Of a stretch of 64,000 nt of DNA, positions 24,398 through 32,406 are shown in pieces. This stretch comes from Marinobacterium ramblicola (GTDB taxonomy: Bacteria; Pseudomonadota; Gammaproteobacteria; Pseudomonadales; Balneatricaceae). The DNA is taken from positions 62,001 to 126,000 of the forward strand of contig NZ_JAHREP010000008.1 of the NCBI RefSeq assembly GCF_019084545.1, written 5' to 3'. Under the pieces are notes generated by a model. It made no database searches. It saw nothing but the letters and a program-made list of their open reading frames with translations, and was not told the DNA's origin. The position numbers were made by a program, and so were the translations under genes. Every line of letters begins with the position of its first letter. Position 1 is the first letter of the stretch.

Positions 24398-26116
24398 TCA
24401 CTCCTGAGTCACCCGAATGACTTCTTCAAGGTTGGTCAGCCCCTGCAGCGCCTTGGTGCAGCCATCTTCATACATGGTACGCATGCCGTTGGCCCGTGCT
24501 GCATTCTGAATGCGGCCGCTGTCGGCATGATCGAGCGCCAGACGGCGGATCTCGTCGTTCATCAGCAGGAGTTCATGGATCACCAGGCGGCCGTGGAAGC
24601 CGGTACCCTGGCACTGATTGCAACCCGGCGCACGCCAGAGTCGTATCGGCGTTTCACCGGCGAAACGCTGCAGACCTGTCTCGCGTACCAGCTCCGCCAA
24701 CGGCTCATAGGACTCGCGGCAGTGGGGACAAAGCAGGCGCACCAGGCGCTGTGCTATCACCGCATTCAATGTGGAGGTCAGCAGATAATCCTCGACCCCC
24801 ATCTCCAGCATACGGGTGATGCTGGAGGCGGCGTCATTGGTATGCAGGGTGGAGAGCACCAGGTGACCGGTCAGCGCCGACTGGATGCTGATGCGAGCGG
24901 TCTCCAGGTCACGCATCTCACCAACCATGATCACATCCGGGTCCTGTCGCACGATGGAGCGCAGGGCGTTGGCGAAACTCAGACCGATGGAGGATTTCAC
25001 CTGGATCTGGTTGATCCCCTCGAGCTGGTACTCCACCGGATCTTCGACGGTGATCAGTTTGCGTTGCGGTGTGTTCAGTTGATGAAGTGCGGTGTAAAGC
25101 GTGGTGGTCTTGCCGCTACCGGTCGGACCGGTCACCAGGATCATGCCGTTGGGGATCGCCAGCAGGTCATTGAGCTGAGCCCGACAGGCATCGGTAAAAC
25201 CCAGCGACTGGAAATCGAAGGAGATACTCTCCCGGTTCAGCAGCCTCAGCACCACGCTCTCGCCATGCATGGTGGGCACGGTGGAGACACGGATATCGAG
25301 ATCCTTGCCCTGTACTCTCAGCTCGATACGTCCATCCTGGGGCAGACGACGCTCGGCGATATTGAGCCGTGCCATGATCTTGAGGCGGGAGATCACCGCC
25401 GGAGACAGGTGCACCGGGGGCGCCTCGCCCTCCTGCAGCACACCGTCAACACGGTAGCGCACCTTGAGCCGACTCTCGAACGGCTCGATATGGATATCGG
25501 AGGCGCGCGCCTCGACCGCTCGCTGGATGATCAGATTGACCAGCCGGATCACCGGCGCACCGCTGGCCAGGTCGAGCAGCTCCTCGACGCTCTCCTCCTG
25601 CTCCTCACCCGGCGACACATCGGCCAGGATATCGCCCATCTGGCTCTGCCCCTCGCCATAGAGCTGATCCAGCGCCTGCAGAATATCGGAGCCCGATGCT
25701 ACGCGCGGCTCCACCGCCACATCCAGTGCCAGTGACAGCGCCTCGCAAGCGTAACGATCGAGAGGATTGGCCATCGCCACCGGCAGGCGCTCGCCCTCCG
25801 GCTCCAGCGGCAGCAACTGATATTCACGCAGGAACCTGAGCGACAGGCGCTCGTCCAGTGCCCGATCCTTGGGAAACTGCTCTTTGCTTATCAGGGGGAG
25901 CTTCAGTGCTTCGGCCAGGACGGTGGCGACATCTCGCTCGGAAACCAGGCCCAATTTAACCAGCAGAGGAGTAAGCGGCGTCGGCTCCGATTGCCCGCGC
26001 TGCATCTGATTGACCCGACTCAAGTCGACTTCGCTGAGGAGTCCCCGCTGTACTAGAATTCTGGCAAGTTCCTCCTCCTGCGGATCCGGCTGGGTTGGCA
26101 ATGTGTCATTCATCAT
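24398..26116 (-). CDS. gspE: Type II secretion assembly ATPase GspE
   Basis: This 572-residue protein has N1E/N2E domains (about 15-160) and a secretion ATPase core. Walker A is GPTGSGKT near residue 329, with an Asp box, Walker B-like VGEMRDLETA and a His box (LSTLHTNDA). The tetracysteine zinc module is CPHC near 465 and CNQC near 499. Hydrolysis in the cytoplasm powers GspG polymerisation. It is first in an 11-gene leftward operon whose members overlap or nearly touch, so the main promoter should lie in 26117-26282. The leader there contains GCCC-GTTTTTAT-GGGC close to the start; its meaning is unclear. Confidence 0.95.
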   Translation of the reverse strand: MMNDTLPTQPDPQEEELARILVQRGLLSEVDLSRVNQMQRGQSEPTPLTPLLVKLGLVSERDVATVLAEALKLPLISKEQFPKDRALDERLSLRFLREYQLLPLEPEGERLPVAMANPLDRYACEALSLALDVAVEPRVASGSDILQALDQLYGEGQSQMGDILADVSPGEEQEESVEELLDLASGAPVIRLVNLIIQRAVEARASDIHIEPFESRLKVRYRVDGVLQEGEAPPVHLSPAVISRLKIMARLNIAERRLPQDGRIELRVQGKDLDIRVSTVPTMHGESVVLRLLNRESISFDFQSLGFTDACRAQLNDLLAIPNGMILVTGPTGSGKTTTLYTALHQLNTPQRKLITVEDPVEYQLEGINQIQVKSSIGLSFANALRSIVRQDPDVIMVGEMRDLETARISIQSALTGHLVLSTLHTNDAASSITRMLEMGVEDYLLTSTLNAVIAQRLVRLLCPHCRESYEPLAELVRETGLQRFAGETPIRLWRAPGCNQCQGTGFHGRLVIHELLLMNDEIRRLALDHADSGRIQNAARANGMRTMYEDGCTKALQGLTNLEEVIRVTQE

Positions 26117-26282
26117 CGCCCTTCTTGCCCATAAAAACGGGCTCCGTATCCTTAAACTACCGGGAGGTGTAAAGCTGACGTAACAGTTGCAGGTTCAGGA
26201 GACGCACACCACCTCTCGGGTATACAGACACTATAGACGGGGGTAACGGATTTGCATCGACCGTCAAGTATTTATTGTCGAA

Positions 26283-27146
26283 TCAGGAGACCGGTAGCGA
26301 CCGCCGATCCGGGTGATCCGGACGCTGCGCTTCACCCAATACCCAGCCCGTTTCCGTTTTCAGAAACTGGCACAGCTGTACCGGATGAAACTCGCCCAGA
26401 TTACGCTCCATATCCCAACGTTCGATCATCATCTCCTGCCCTGGTCTGCGGATATCGATCAGGTTGAAGGAGTTGGGCGCCCCCACCCGCGTGCGCGAAG
26501 AGACGCAGGTACCGGCGAGCAGAAAGACCAGAGTTGGTTGCAGTGACGGATAGAGATGTTCGGAGGTTCGCATCAACGGATCGTGGATATGGCCGCCCAT
26601 CACCAAGTCGACACCGTAGTCGTTCAGCACACGACAGATCCCCTCGGCATCGCGGATAACGTTGTGGCGGTCCTGATGGCGCCTGCAATCCACCGGGTGG
26701 TGAAACAGGGCAATACGATGACGCGCCGGCGTGCGGGTCAGCTCGTTCAGCTGTTTCGATAATCGTCCCAGCGCCAACTCGCCATTGCGGTGACGCCAGC
26801 GCGGTGCCGAGTTCAGCGCCAGCAGCTGTACCCCCTTATCACTCCAGGCAAAGGGCGGCAGCGTGAAACGCTCGCTAAAGCGCCCGTAGGGGGAGAATAT
26901 CCGCCGACCAAGATCCCAGAGCGGGATATCGTGGTTGCCCGGCGCTACCAATACCGGAACCTCCGGCAGCCTGGCGACGAACCGATGTGCGCTATCGAAC
27001 TGAGACGCCGTGGCGCGCTGGGTGATATCGCCTGAAAGCACCACCAGATCGGGCACCAGCTCCGAGATCCGCTCGAGCAGTGCATCGCAGACTTGCGGTT
27101 GCTCGGTACCGAAATGGGGGTCGGATAGATGAACGATGCGCATCAC
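26283..27146 (-). CDS. Calcineurin-like metallophosphoesterase
   Basis: This 287-residue protein carries the full set of dinuclear-metal motifs: DPHFG (about 10-14), SGDITQR (about 40-46), APGNHDIP (about 68-75), FHHP (about 150) and GHIHDP (about 187-192). Such enzymes hydrolyse phosphodiesters, and relatives include CpdA (cAMP phosphodiesterase) and nucleotide or lipid phosphatases. The substrate cannot be assigned. It overlaps the upstream lipid-kinase-like gene by 4 nt, so the two are co-translated. A phospholipid or nucleotide substrate linked to that partner is possible. Confidence 0.88.
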   Translation of the reverse strand: MMRIVHLSDPHFGTEQPQVCDALLERISELVPDLVVLSGDITQRATASQFDSAHRFVARLPEVPVLVAPGNHDIPLWDLGRRIFSPYGRFSERFTLPPFAWSDKGVQLLALNSAPRWRHRNGELALGRLSKQLNELTRTPARHRIALFHHPVDCRRHQDRHNVIRDAEGICRVLNDYGVDLVMGGHIHDPLMRTSEHLYPSLQPTLVFLLAGTCVSSRTRVGAPNSFNLIDIRRPGQEMMIERWDMERNLGEFHPVQLCQFLKTETGWVLGEAQRPDHPDRRSLPVS

Positions 27147-28063
27147 GCCCGCCCCTCGTCAGGCGCCACCACCCAGAGTGCACCGGTTTCGATGCTGAAT
27201 CTCAGCGGTGTTTCGATTCTTAACCGTTCACCGTCGAGCACAACGGTGATACGCCTGCGGTCGGCACGAATCTCCAGCCGATCGGTATAAAAGTGCTCCA
27301 GACTGTTCTCATCCCTGAGCCTGCGCATCAGGCCGCGCAGACTCAGTCGAAACAGCGCCCAACCGCTGACCGGTTTCATCACCACGACACCGAGATTGAG
27401 TGCGTCACGCTGATGGTCGAAATCCAGATCCACACCGCGCAGCTGAAATGAGTTGATACCGACGAACACCATCGGGCTTTGCAGGGTGCGCTCCCGATCG
27501 CCGGTGCTAAGCGTCAAACTCATCGAGCGGTAGCGGCGCATCAGGGTCAGTAACGTGGACAGGATCGCCACCATGCGGTGTCGGCCGAAACGGCGCGTAT
27601 GCTGCTCACGGGCGCGGATCATCCGCGCATATAGGCCGAAGCTGGCGTTGTTGTTGAAGATACGCTGGTTGACCCGGCCCAGGTTGACCCGTCTCGGAGT
27701 CCCCTCCAGCGCGAGCTTGATCGCGGCATCGGTGTCGAGCGGAATGTTCAGGTTACGGCTGAAGAAATTGAAGGTGCCGGTTGGCACCACCGCCATCGGC
27801 GTATCGGTACCGCATAGCGCTTCGCTGACGGCGCGGATGGTACCATCGCCACCCACCACCAGCACCCGCCCTTGATCACGACCCGCCGACTGGCAGGCCT
27901 CCTTGATACAGGCATGGAGTTCTCGTTTGTGCCGGCCCAGATGAAGCCGTGCCGGAACGCCCTGCGCCCGACAATACGCCAGCGCTTTCCCGGCAACCCG
28001 TTCAGCCTGGCCCTGTCCGGAGTGGCCGTTGGCCAGGATATGGACCGTCCCCTTTCCGCTCAT
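27143..28063 (-). CDS. Diacylglycerol kinase-family (DAGK catalytic domain) protein
   Basis: This 306-residue protein is counted from the ATG at 28063 (MSGKGTVHILANGHSGQGQ); a longer frame exists upstream, but family members begin just before the N-terminal beta strand with its Asn-rich loop. The ATP site GGDGTI is near residue 74 and PTGTFNFFSRN near 99. These enzymes phosphorylate lipids such as diacylglycerol, ceramide or sphingosine-like substrates; the family also includes YegS. In this position it is usually cytoplasmic or membrane-associated. It is coupled to the metallophosphoesterase gene downstream. Confidence 0.85.
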   Translation of the reverse strand: MSGKGTVHILANGHSGQGQAERVAGKALAYCRAQGVPARLHLGRHKRELHACIKEACQSAGRDQGRVLVVGGDGTIRAVSEALCGTDTPMAVVPTGTFNFFSRNLNIPLDTDAAIKLALEGTPRRVNLGRVNQRIFNNNASFGLYARMIRAREQHTRRFGRHRMVAILSTLLTLMRRYRSMSLTLSTGDRERTLQSPMVFVGINSFQLRGVDLDFDHQRDALNLGVVVMKPVSGWALFRLSLRGLMRRLRDENSLEHFYTDRLEIRADRRRITVVLDGERLRIETPLRFSIETGALWVVAPDEGRA

Positions 28064-28185
28064 CGTTCCTCGCAAGGCAACACCCTGTTTTAATAAGAGT
28101 TTATTGCCTGAACTCTGTATTACCAACCAACCGATGTGCGAGACCGGGATAATCGGCGATCTTCTTGGTATGGGACAGGTCCGGG

Positions 28186-29310
28186 TCAGCCCACCGTTTG
28201 CAGTCCAAACCGGCTTAGCTGCATCTCCTTCAGGCGGCTCAAGGTTCGTCTGAAGGCGAACTCCAGATAGCCCTGTGGATAGAGCGAATCCAGGGGTACC
28301 GCCGCCTCAAGATAGAGCGGAACGCCGCGGTCGTAACACTCATCGACCAGAGCGATAAACCGGCGCACGCCGTTATCGCGGAGTGACAGCGGCGGCATCT
28401 CGCGGTCACCGGTATCGACGCGCTCGGCCGCATCCTCGGTACCGCGGGCGATCCCCGACAGATGTTGTTCGCTGACCAGCAGCGGCAGATCGCTCAACAG
28501 GATGTGCTCAAAACGGTCACACAGCGCGATATAGTCGTTGGCCCAGAGCGGTGCTTCGCACAGTTGATCGTAACTGCACCAAAGCACCTGTGCATTCTGG
28601 CTTAACACGTCGATACTGCGATCACCGATCATCAGTGGCTGAGTATGCCCCCTCTCCCCGGCAAGGCGTTCGAACAGTTCGGACATCAGCTCCGGCTTGC
28701 CGGCATCCCGTATCCAGTACCGCTGCGTGTGCGCCCCGGGATGCAGACGGTGATCCTCCGGGCCGCGCACATCGACGATATCCATATGCTTCTCGATGGC
28801 AGCGATGGCGGGCAGCAGGCGATCGCGATGGTGCCCGTTTGAGTAGAGTTCCTGCGGCGGCTGATTTGAGGTCAGCACCAGCACCAGGCCGTTGTCGAAC
28901 AGCAGACAGAACAAGCGGCCCAGGATCATCGCATCGCCGATATCATTGATGAACAACTCATCCAGACAGAGCACGCGCAGCTCCGCGGCCAGCTCCCTCG
29001 CCACCCTCGCCAGCGGATCGCTCTGACCGGTCAACTCGAACAGACGCTTGTGCACCCAGCGCATGAAGTGATGAAAATGCTGACGCCGCACGGGAACCGA
29101 CAGCCCCTCATGGAAGCGGTCCATCAGCCAGGTTTTACCGCGCCCCACCGGTCCCCAGAGGTAGACACCGCGCGTGCTCTTGCTTCGGGGCGAATGCAAC
29201 GCCTCATAGCAAAGCTGCAACCTTTCCACGGCCTTGCTTTGTGCCGGGTCATCGACAAAGCCCTGTCGCAGGGCGCGCTGGTAAATATCACGGGGGGAAA
29301 ACGACGACAC
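28186..29310 (-). CDS. zapE: Cell division ATPase ZapE (AFG1 family)
   Basis: This 374-residue AFG1-like ATPase starts at a GTG with GGAG upstream. Walker A is LWGPVGRGKTWLMD (about 50-63). The HFHHFM segment, Walker B LCLDELFINDIGDAM (about 113-127) and LTSNQPPQELY are all family signatures, as is the C-terminal LYLEAAVPLDSLY region. ZapE interacts with FtsZ in dividing cells under stress. It stands alone here, with a divergent gap to the next cluster. Confidence 0.94.
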   Translation of the reverse strand: MSSFSPRDIYQRALRQGFVDDPAQSKAVERLQLCYEALHSPRSKSTRGVYLWGPVGRGKTWLMDRFHEGLSVPVRRQHFHHFMRWVHKRLFELTGQSDPLARVARELAAELRVLCLDELFINDIGDAMILGRLFCLLFDNGLVLVLTSNQPPQELYSNGHHRDRLLPAIAAIEKHMDIVDVRGPEDHRLHPGAHTQRYWIRDAGKPELMSELFERLAGERGHTQPLMIGDRSIDVLSQNAQVLWCSYDQLCEAPLWANDYIALCDRFEHILLSDLPLLVSEQHLSGIARGTEDAAERVDTGDREMPPLSLRDNGVRRFIALVDECYDRGVPLYLEAAVPLDSLYPQGYLEFAFRRTLSRLKEMQLSRFGLQTVG

Positions 29311-29593
29311 AGGCTGCTCCGTTCACAAAACCGGCCAAATCATCCCGTCTTGAACCGACGGAGGCAAGCCTTGGAAGATGATTCCGTGCGGGCCTGAGCA
29401 TAGCAAAGACAGATAGAAGCCAATTGCTCTGAGCCTTCAATATCGGACTATCCTGAGCCAAAAACAAAAATCATTTCTTCTAGAGATATAAATAGATATT
29501 TCAAAAATCAGTTTTGATCAGCCGAATCGTTTATTTTACAGTTCATCTGTTTGGGCACCCAGTCGAGGAACAGCGCTGCCACGCTCTCCCCGG

Positions 29594-30085
29594 TCAACGC
29601 TCCTCCGGTTTGGAGTGGATGCTCGATTCAAGCCAGTGAACGGTTTGCCGAGTCACCAGCATGGTCAACAGTACTCCCGCCGCGAAAATATACAGCCCGT
29701 AGTGCACCTGAACACTGACAACCACACCCAGTTTGACGGTCACGATCAGCATCGCGACTACCATCACATCCAGCATCGCCCAGCGGCCATACTCATGCAT
29801 CACGTGCAAGATCCGCCTGGTTCGGCCGTTGGTGGTGCCCAGTGTAAGCAGACGGACCAGCAGCCCCAGTTTGGCCAGCGGCAGGATTACACTGAAAAAG
29901 AGTATCAGCAGAAAGATCGGATACTGGCCTTGGGTCCAGAGTTTAGCGATGCCGGTCAGAATCGATATCTGTTCATCAAAGAACCAGAGCCGGGTCAGAG
30001 TCAGCAAGGGTGTTACCATGCCGACCAACAGCAGAATACCGGCGAGGAGCGCCAACCATTGCAGATAGCGGGGACTTTTCAGCAC
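29594..30085 (-). CDS. Paraquat-inducible protein A-like membrane protein
   Basis: This 163-residue integral membrane protein has about four helices (residues about 8-28, 53-78, 100-122, 127-147) and the PqiA/YebS motifs TPLLTLTRLWFF, SVILPLAKLGLL and HEYGRWAMLDVMVVAML. It is one PqiA-type module; E. coli PqiA has two. PqiA and LetA (YebS) work with MCE proteins in envelope lipid transport, but no MCE partner is next to it. The start is a GTG. Confidence 0.87.
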   Translation of the reverse strand: MLKSPRYLQWLALLAGILLLVGMVTPLLTLTRLWFFDEQISILTGIAKLWTQGQYPIFLLILFFSVILPLAKLGLLVRLLTLGTTNGRTRRILHVMHEYGRWAMLDVMVVAMLIVTVKLGVVVSVQVHYGLYIFAAGVLLTMLVTRQTVHWLESSIHSKPEER

Positions 30086-30272
30086 AGCGAAGCCCCGGAC
30101 TGCCCCCGCAAGCGGTGGCTACTGAAAACGCTGAGCGTCAGCCATAGCCACGCCGGCACTCGCGGCGGATACTTGAGCTCCAGAGACATGGTGTCGTTCC
30201 ATCCTTTTACCCTATTTCGGGTGCAAGGATACCAGATCCCGGGCGCGCTTAGTCCCGTCTGACTGCCTAGAG

Positions 30273-30929
30273 TTACTCTGCGTTCAACTGTGCCAGCTTG
30301 TCCCTGATCTCATCGCGGCGTCCGCGATCGGCCAGTTCACGGCCAATGCGGGGCGGTGCGTCTAACGCTTTCTCAAACACCGCTTTCGCCTCCTCCTTGC
30401 GCCCCTGGTCGAGCAGGAAATCGGCGTAGAAGAAGTTGGAATCGATACCATCCGGGTTCAGGCTCAGCGCTTGCTTCAGCAGCTCCTCGGCTTTCTTGTC
30501 GTTGCCGAAGCCTACCGGCCAGCCCGGCACCTGGTAGTAGAGCGATCCCAGACTGGTATAGGCGCTACCGTCCAATGCGGAGGGGTCGACCTCAAGCGCC
30601 GCTTCCAATCGGCTGCGCGCCTCCTTGACCAGCGACAGCGCCCCCAGACCGCCCTTTTCTCCTGCATAGGTGCTGAGCACAATCGCATCCCAGATCAGCA
30701 GCTCGGCACTGTCGCCATTCGCTTCGGCGTAGCCACGGGCGCGTTCGGCCAGCTGCTCGAACGCCTTCTCCCGCTGCTGCTCAGGCAGCTCGTACTTGAT
30801 ATGGGCCCAGGCCTGCTGCAGCTCGCCAACCTTCTCCATCGCGTCTGCGGATGTCGCGGCCCACAGAGCGCCACTGCCCAGGGCCATCCCCAGCGTTAAC
30901 AGCTGTACTGCTGACTTAACATGCTTCAT
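30273..30929 (-). CDS. Exported TPR-repeat protein of the hemolysin/AMP-ligase operon
   Basis: This 218-residue protein is counted from the ATG at 30929, which overlaps the SDR stop by ATGA. A Sec signal peptide is cut near ALWA-ATSA (about residue 23). The body is helical with TPR-like repeats (LEAALEVDPSALDGSAYTSL, LKQALSLNPDGIDSNFFYAD). It contains the PGWPVGFGNDKKAEELLKQA segment seen in a family of proteobacterial periplasmic TPR proteins. It is last in a five-gene unit. It is probably periplasmic and a protein-interaction module; no catalytic motif is seen. Confidence 0.82.
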   Translation of the reverse strand: MKHVKSAVQLLTLGMALGSGALWAATSADAMEKVGELQQAWAHIKYELPEQQREKAFEQLAERARGYAEANGDSAELLIWDAIVLSTYAGEKGGLGALSLVKEARSRLEAALEVDPSALDGSAYTSLGSLYYQVPGWPVGFGNDKKAEELLKQALSLNPDGIDSNFFYADFLLDQGRKEEAKAVFEKALDAPPRIGRELADRGRRDEIRDKLAQLNAE

Positions 30930-31723
30930 CTCTCGCTCCTCGCTTCTATGGCATGACGGCGGATGATATTGAGTTGCCCCCGGATCGCCCGGGTAACCGG
31001 GGCACTGTTCAACTTGTTGATCAGCACAAACAGGCGTTCCGGCCAACCGATATAGGTTTCGTCCCGCTCCCGCTCGATACTGCGTATCACCTCGGTGGCA
31101 ACCCGCTGCGGCGAATCCATACGGTTGCCGAGAATCTGGTTCATCGCCCGTACCGACTCGGAGTTCAACGCCGTGTCGGTGGCTCTGGGTGCCACATAGA
31201 GCACCTTGGTATTGGTATCGGAGAGCTCACGGCGCAGCGCCTCGGAGAACCCGCGCAGGCCGAACTTGGCCGCCGAGTAGGCGGTATAACCGGGGTAACC
31301 GATGGCGCCGAACGAGGAGCCGATGTTGACGATCAGCGCCCTCTCCTGGTTGAGACGCGCCAGCAGCTGACGAATCAACAGCATCGGCACCAGCAGGTTG
31401 ATGCCGATCTGCTGTTCGATCTCGGCTTCGCTCTGGTCCACCAACCAGCCCAGCTGGTTGCTACCGGCACAGTTGATCAGGATATCGACCCGTTTATCGC
31501 CCAGCCGATAGGAGAGTTCCGCTCGCGCTGCAGAGTTGTTCAAGTCAACTGCCAGGGCACTGTGCCCCTCCCCCGCAAGCTGGTTGCACAGGGCATCCAA
31601 TGGTTCCTGACGTCGACCCAACAGGGTCAATTGCGCACCTTTTTCTGCCAGCGCCAGTGCCAGCGCCTGACCTATGCCGCCGCTGGCTCCGGTCAGCAGC
31701 ACCTGTTTTCCATTCAGTTCCAT
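30926..31723 (-). CDS. SDR-family oxidoreductase of the hemolysin/AMP-ligase operon
   Basis: This 265-residue classical short-chain dehydrogenase starts MELNGKQVLLTGASGGIG at 31723 behind GAGG. Cofactor motif TGASGGIG is at residues 11-18, NCAGSN near 85, catalytic Ser in NIGSSFG near 133 and the active pair Tyr-Ser-Ala-Ala-Lys near 148-152. The C-terminal extension (IGWPERLFVLINKLNSAPVTRAI) is of the type in SDRs that act on acyl or membrane-near substrates. It reduces or oxidises an unknown carbonyl, probably downstream of the AMP ligase. It starts 7 nt after the diiron-protein gene. Confidence 0.9.
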   Translation of the reverse strand: MELNGKQVLLTGASGGIGQALALALAEKGAQLTLLGRRQEPLDALCNQLAGEGHSALAVDLNNSAARAELSYRLGDKRVDILINCAGSNQLGWLVDQSEAEIEQQIGINLLVPMLLIRQLLARLNQERALIVNIGSSFGAIGYPGYTAYSAAKFGLRGFSEALRRELSDTNTKVLYVAPRATDTALNSESVRAMNQILGNRMDSPQRVATEVIRSIERERDETYIGWPERLFVLINKLNSAPVTRAIRGQLNIIRRHAIEARSER

Positions 31724-31730
31724 ACAGACC

Positions 31731-32396
31731 TCAAGCCGCCTGTGTACGGGGCAGCGGTAGCTCCATGAACATATCGCCATACAGGCGATACACTACATTG
31801 GCACTGTGGATGATCGCCCGCTGATCCTCGACGCCATCGACCCGGTCCATCAGCCCCTCAAAGAAGCGGATATGATCCTGATCCAGCTCGCCGTGGGAGG
31901 TCAGGTAACGCATGGCGCTGTCGGGCAGCCCCAGGCACTGCTGAATGATCTTCGCCAGCGGCGTTGCGATGCTGACGCTGGTGCCCTCGAGCACCTGCAC
32001 CATGCCGAAAAAACCCAGTGGGTTGCCGCGCTGAATGCAGTCATACAGATAGGACACCATCAGCTCGATCGACAGAGAGGGCTGCCCATTACGCACGCTG
32101 TCCGGATCGACACCGCACGCCGCCAGGTCGCTCAGAATCCACTCCTGATGGCCCAGCTCCTCCTCAATATATTCGGCGATCGCTTCACGCAGCCATTCAT
32201 ATTCAGGCCCCAGCCGACCGCCACAGGCCATCAGTAGCGGTACCGTGTGGCGCACATGGTGATAGGCCTGAGTCAGAAACGCGATGTAGGTATCCAGCGA
32301 GACCTCGCCACGCGCGCAGGCCCGGATTACCGGTGCGTTGAGTAACCGTTCACGCAGCGGCTGAGTCTCCTGCTGCAGACGTTGAAAAAATCCCAT
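31731..32396 (-). CDS. Haem-oxygenase-fold iron-containing redox enzyme (TenA/PqqC-like, probable diiron oxidase)
   Basis: This 221-residue protein starts at the ATG at 32396 (MGFFQRLQQETQPL), with GAGGAGAG in front. It is all-helical like TenA, PqqC and CADD. Metal-ligand candidates fit the haem-oxygenase-like diiron oxidases: Glu79/80 and His83 in EEELGHQEW, Glu137 in VLEGTS, and the H-x3-D-x2-H pattern of His168, Asp172 and His175. Known members (UndA, BesC, SznF-type domains) oxidatively cleave or hydroxylate fatty or amino acids with O2. Here the substrate may be the acyl group activated by the adjacent ligase. TenA thiaminase function is unlikely, since no thiamine genes are nearby. Confidence 0.8.
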   Translation of the reverse strand: MGFFQRLQQETQPLRERLLNAPVIRACARGEVSLDTYIAFLTQAYHHVRHTVPLLMACGGRLGPEYEWLREAIAEYIEEELGHQEWILSDLAACGVDPDSVRNGQPSLSIELMVSYLYDCIQRGNPLGFFGMVQVLEGTSVSIATPLAKIIQQCLGLPDSAMRYLTSHGELDQDHIRFFEGLMDRVDGVEDQRAIIHSANVVYRLYGDMFMELPLPRTQAA

Positions 32397-32406
32397 GTAT
32401 CTCTCC

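Noticed and set aside
24299-25735. 478-residue frame antisense to gspE
   Set aside because: Shadow of gspE with low-complexity His/Gln/Gly composition and no domain.
31731-32396. Thiaminase II (TenA) assignment
   Set aside because: The H-x3-D-x2-H metal pattern favours the diiron group, and no thiamine genes or TPP riboswitch are nearby.
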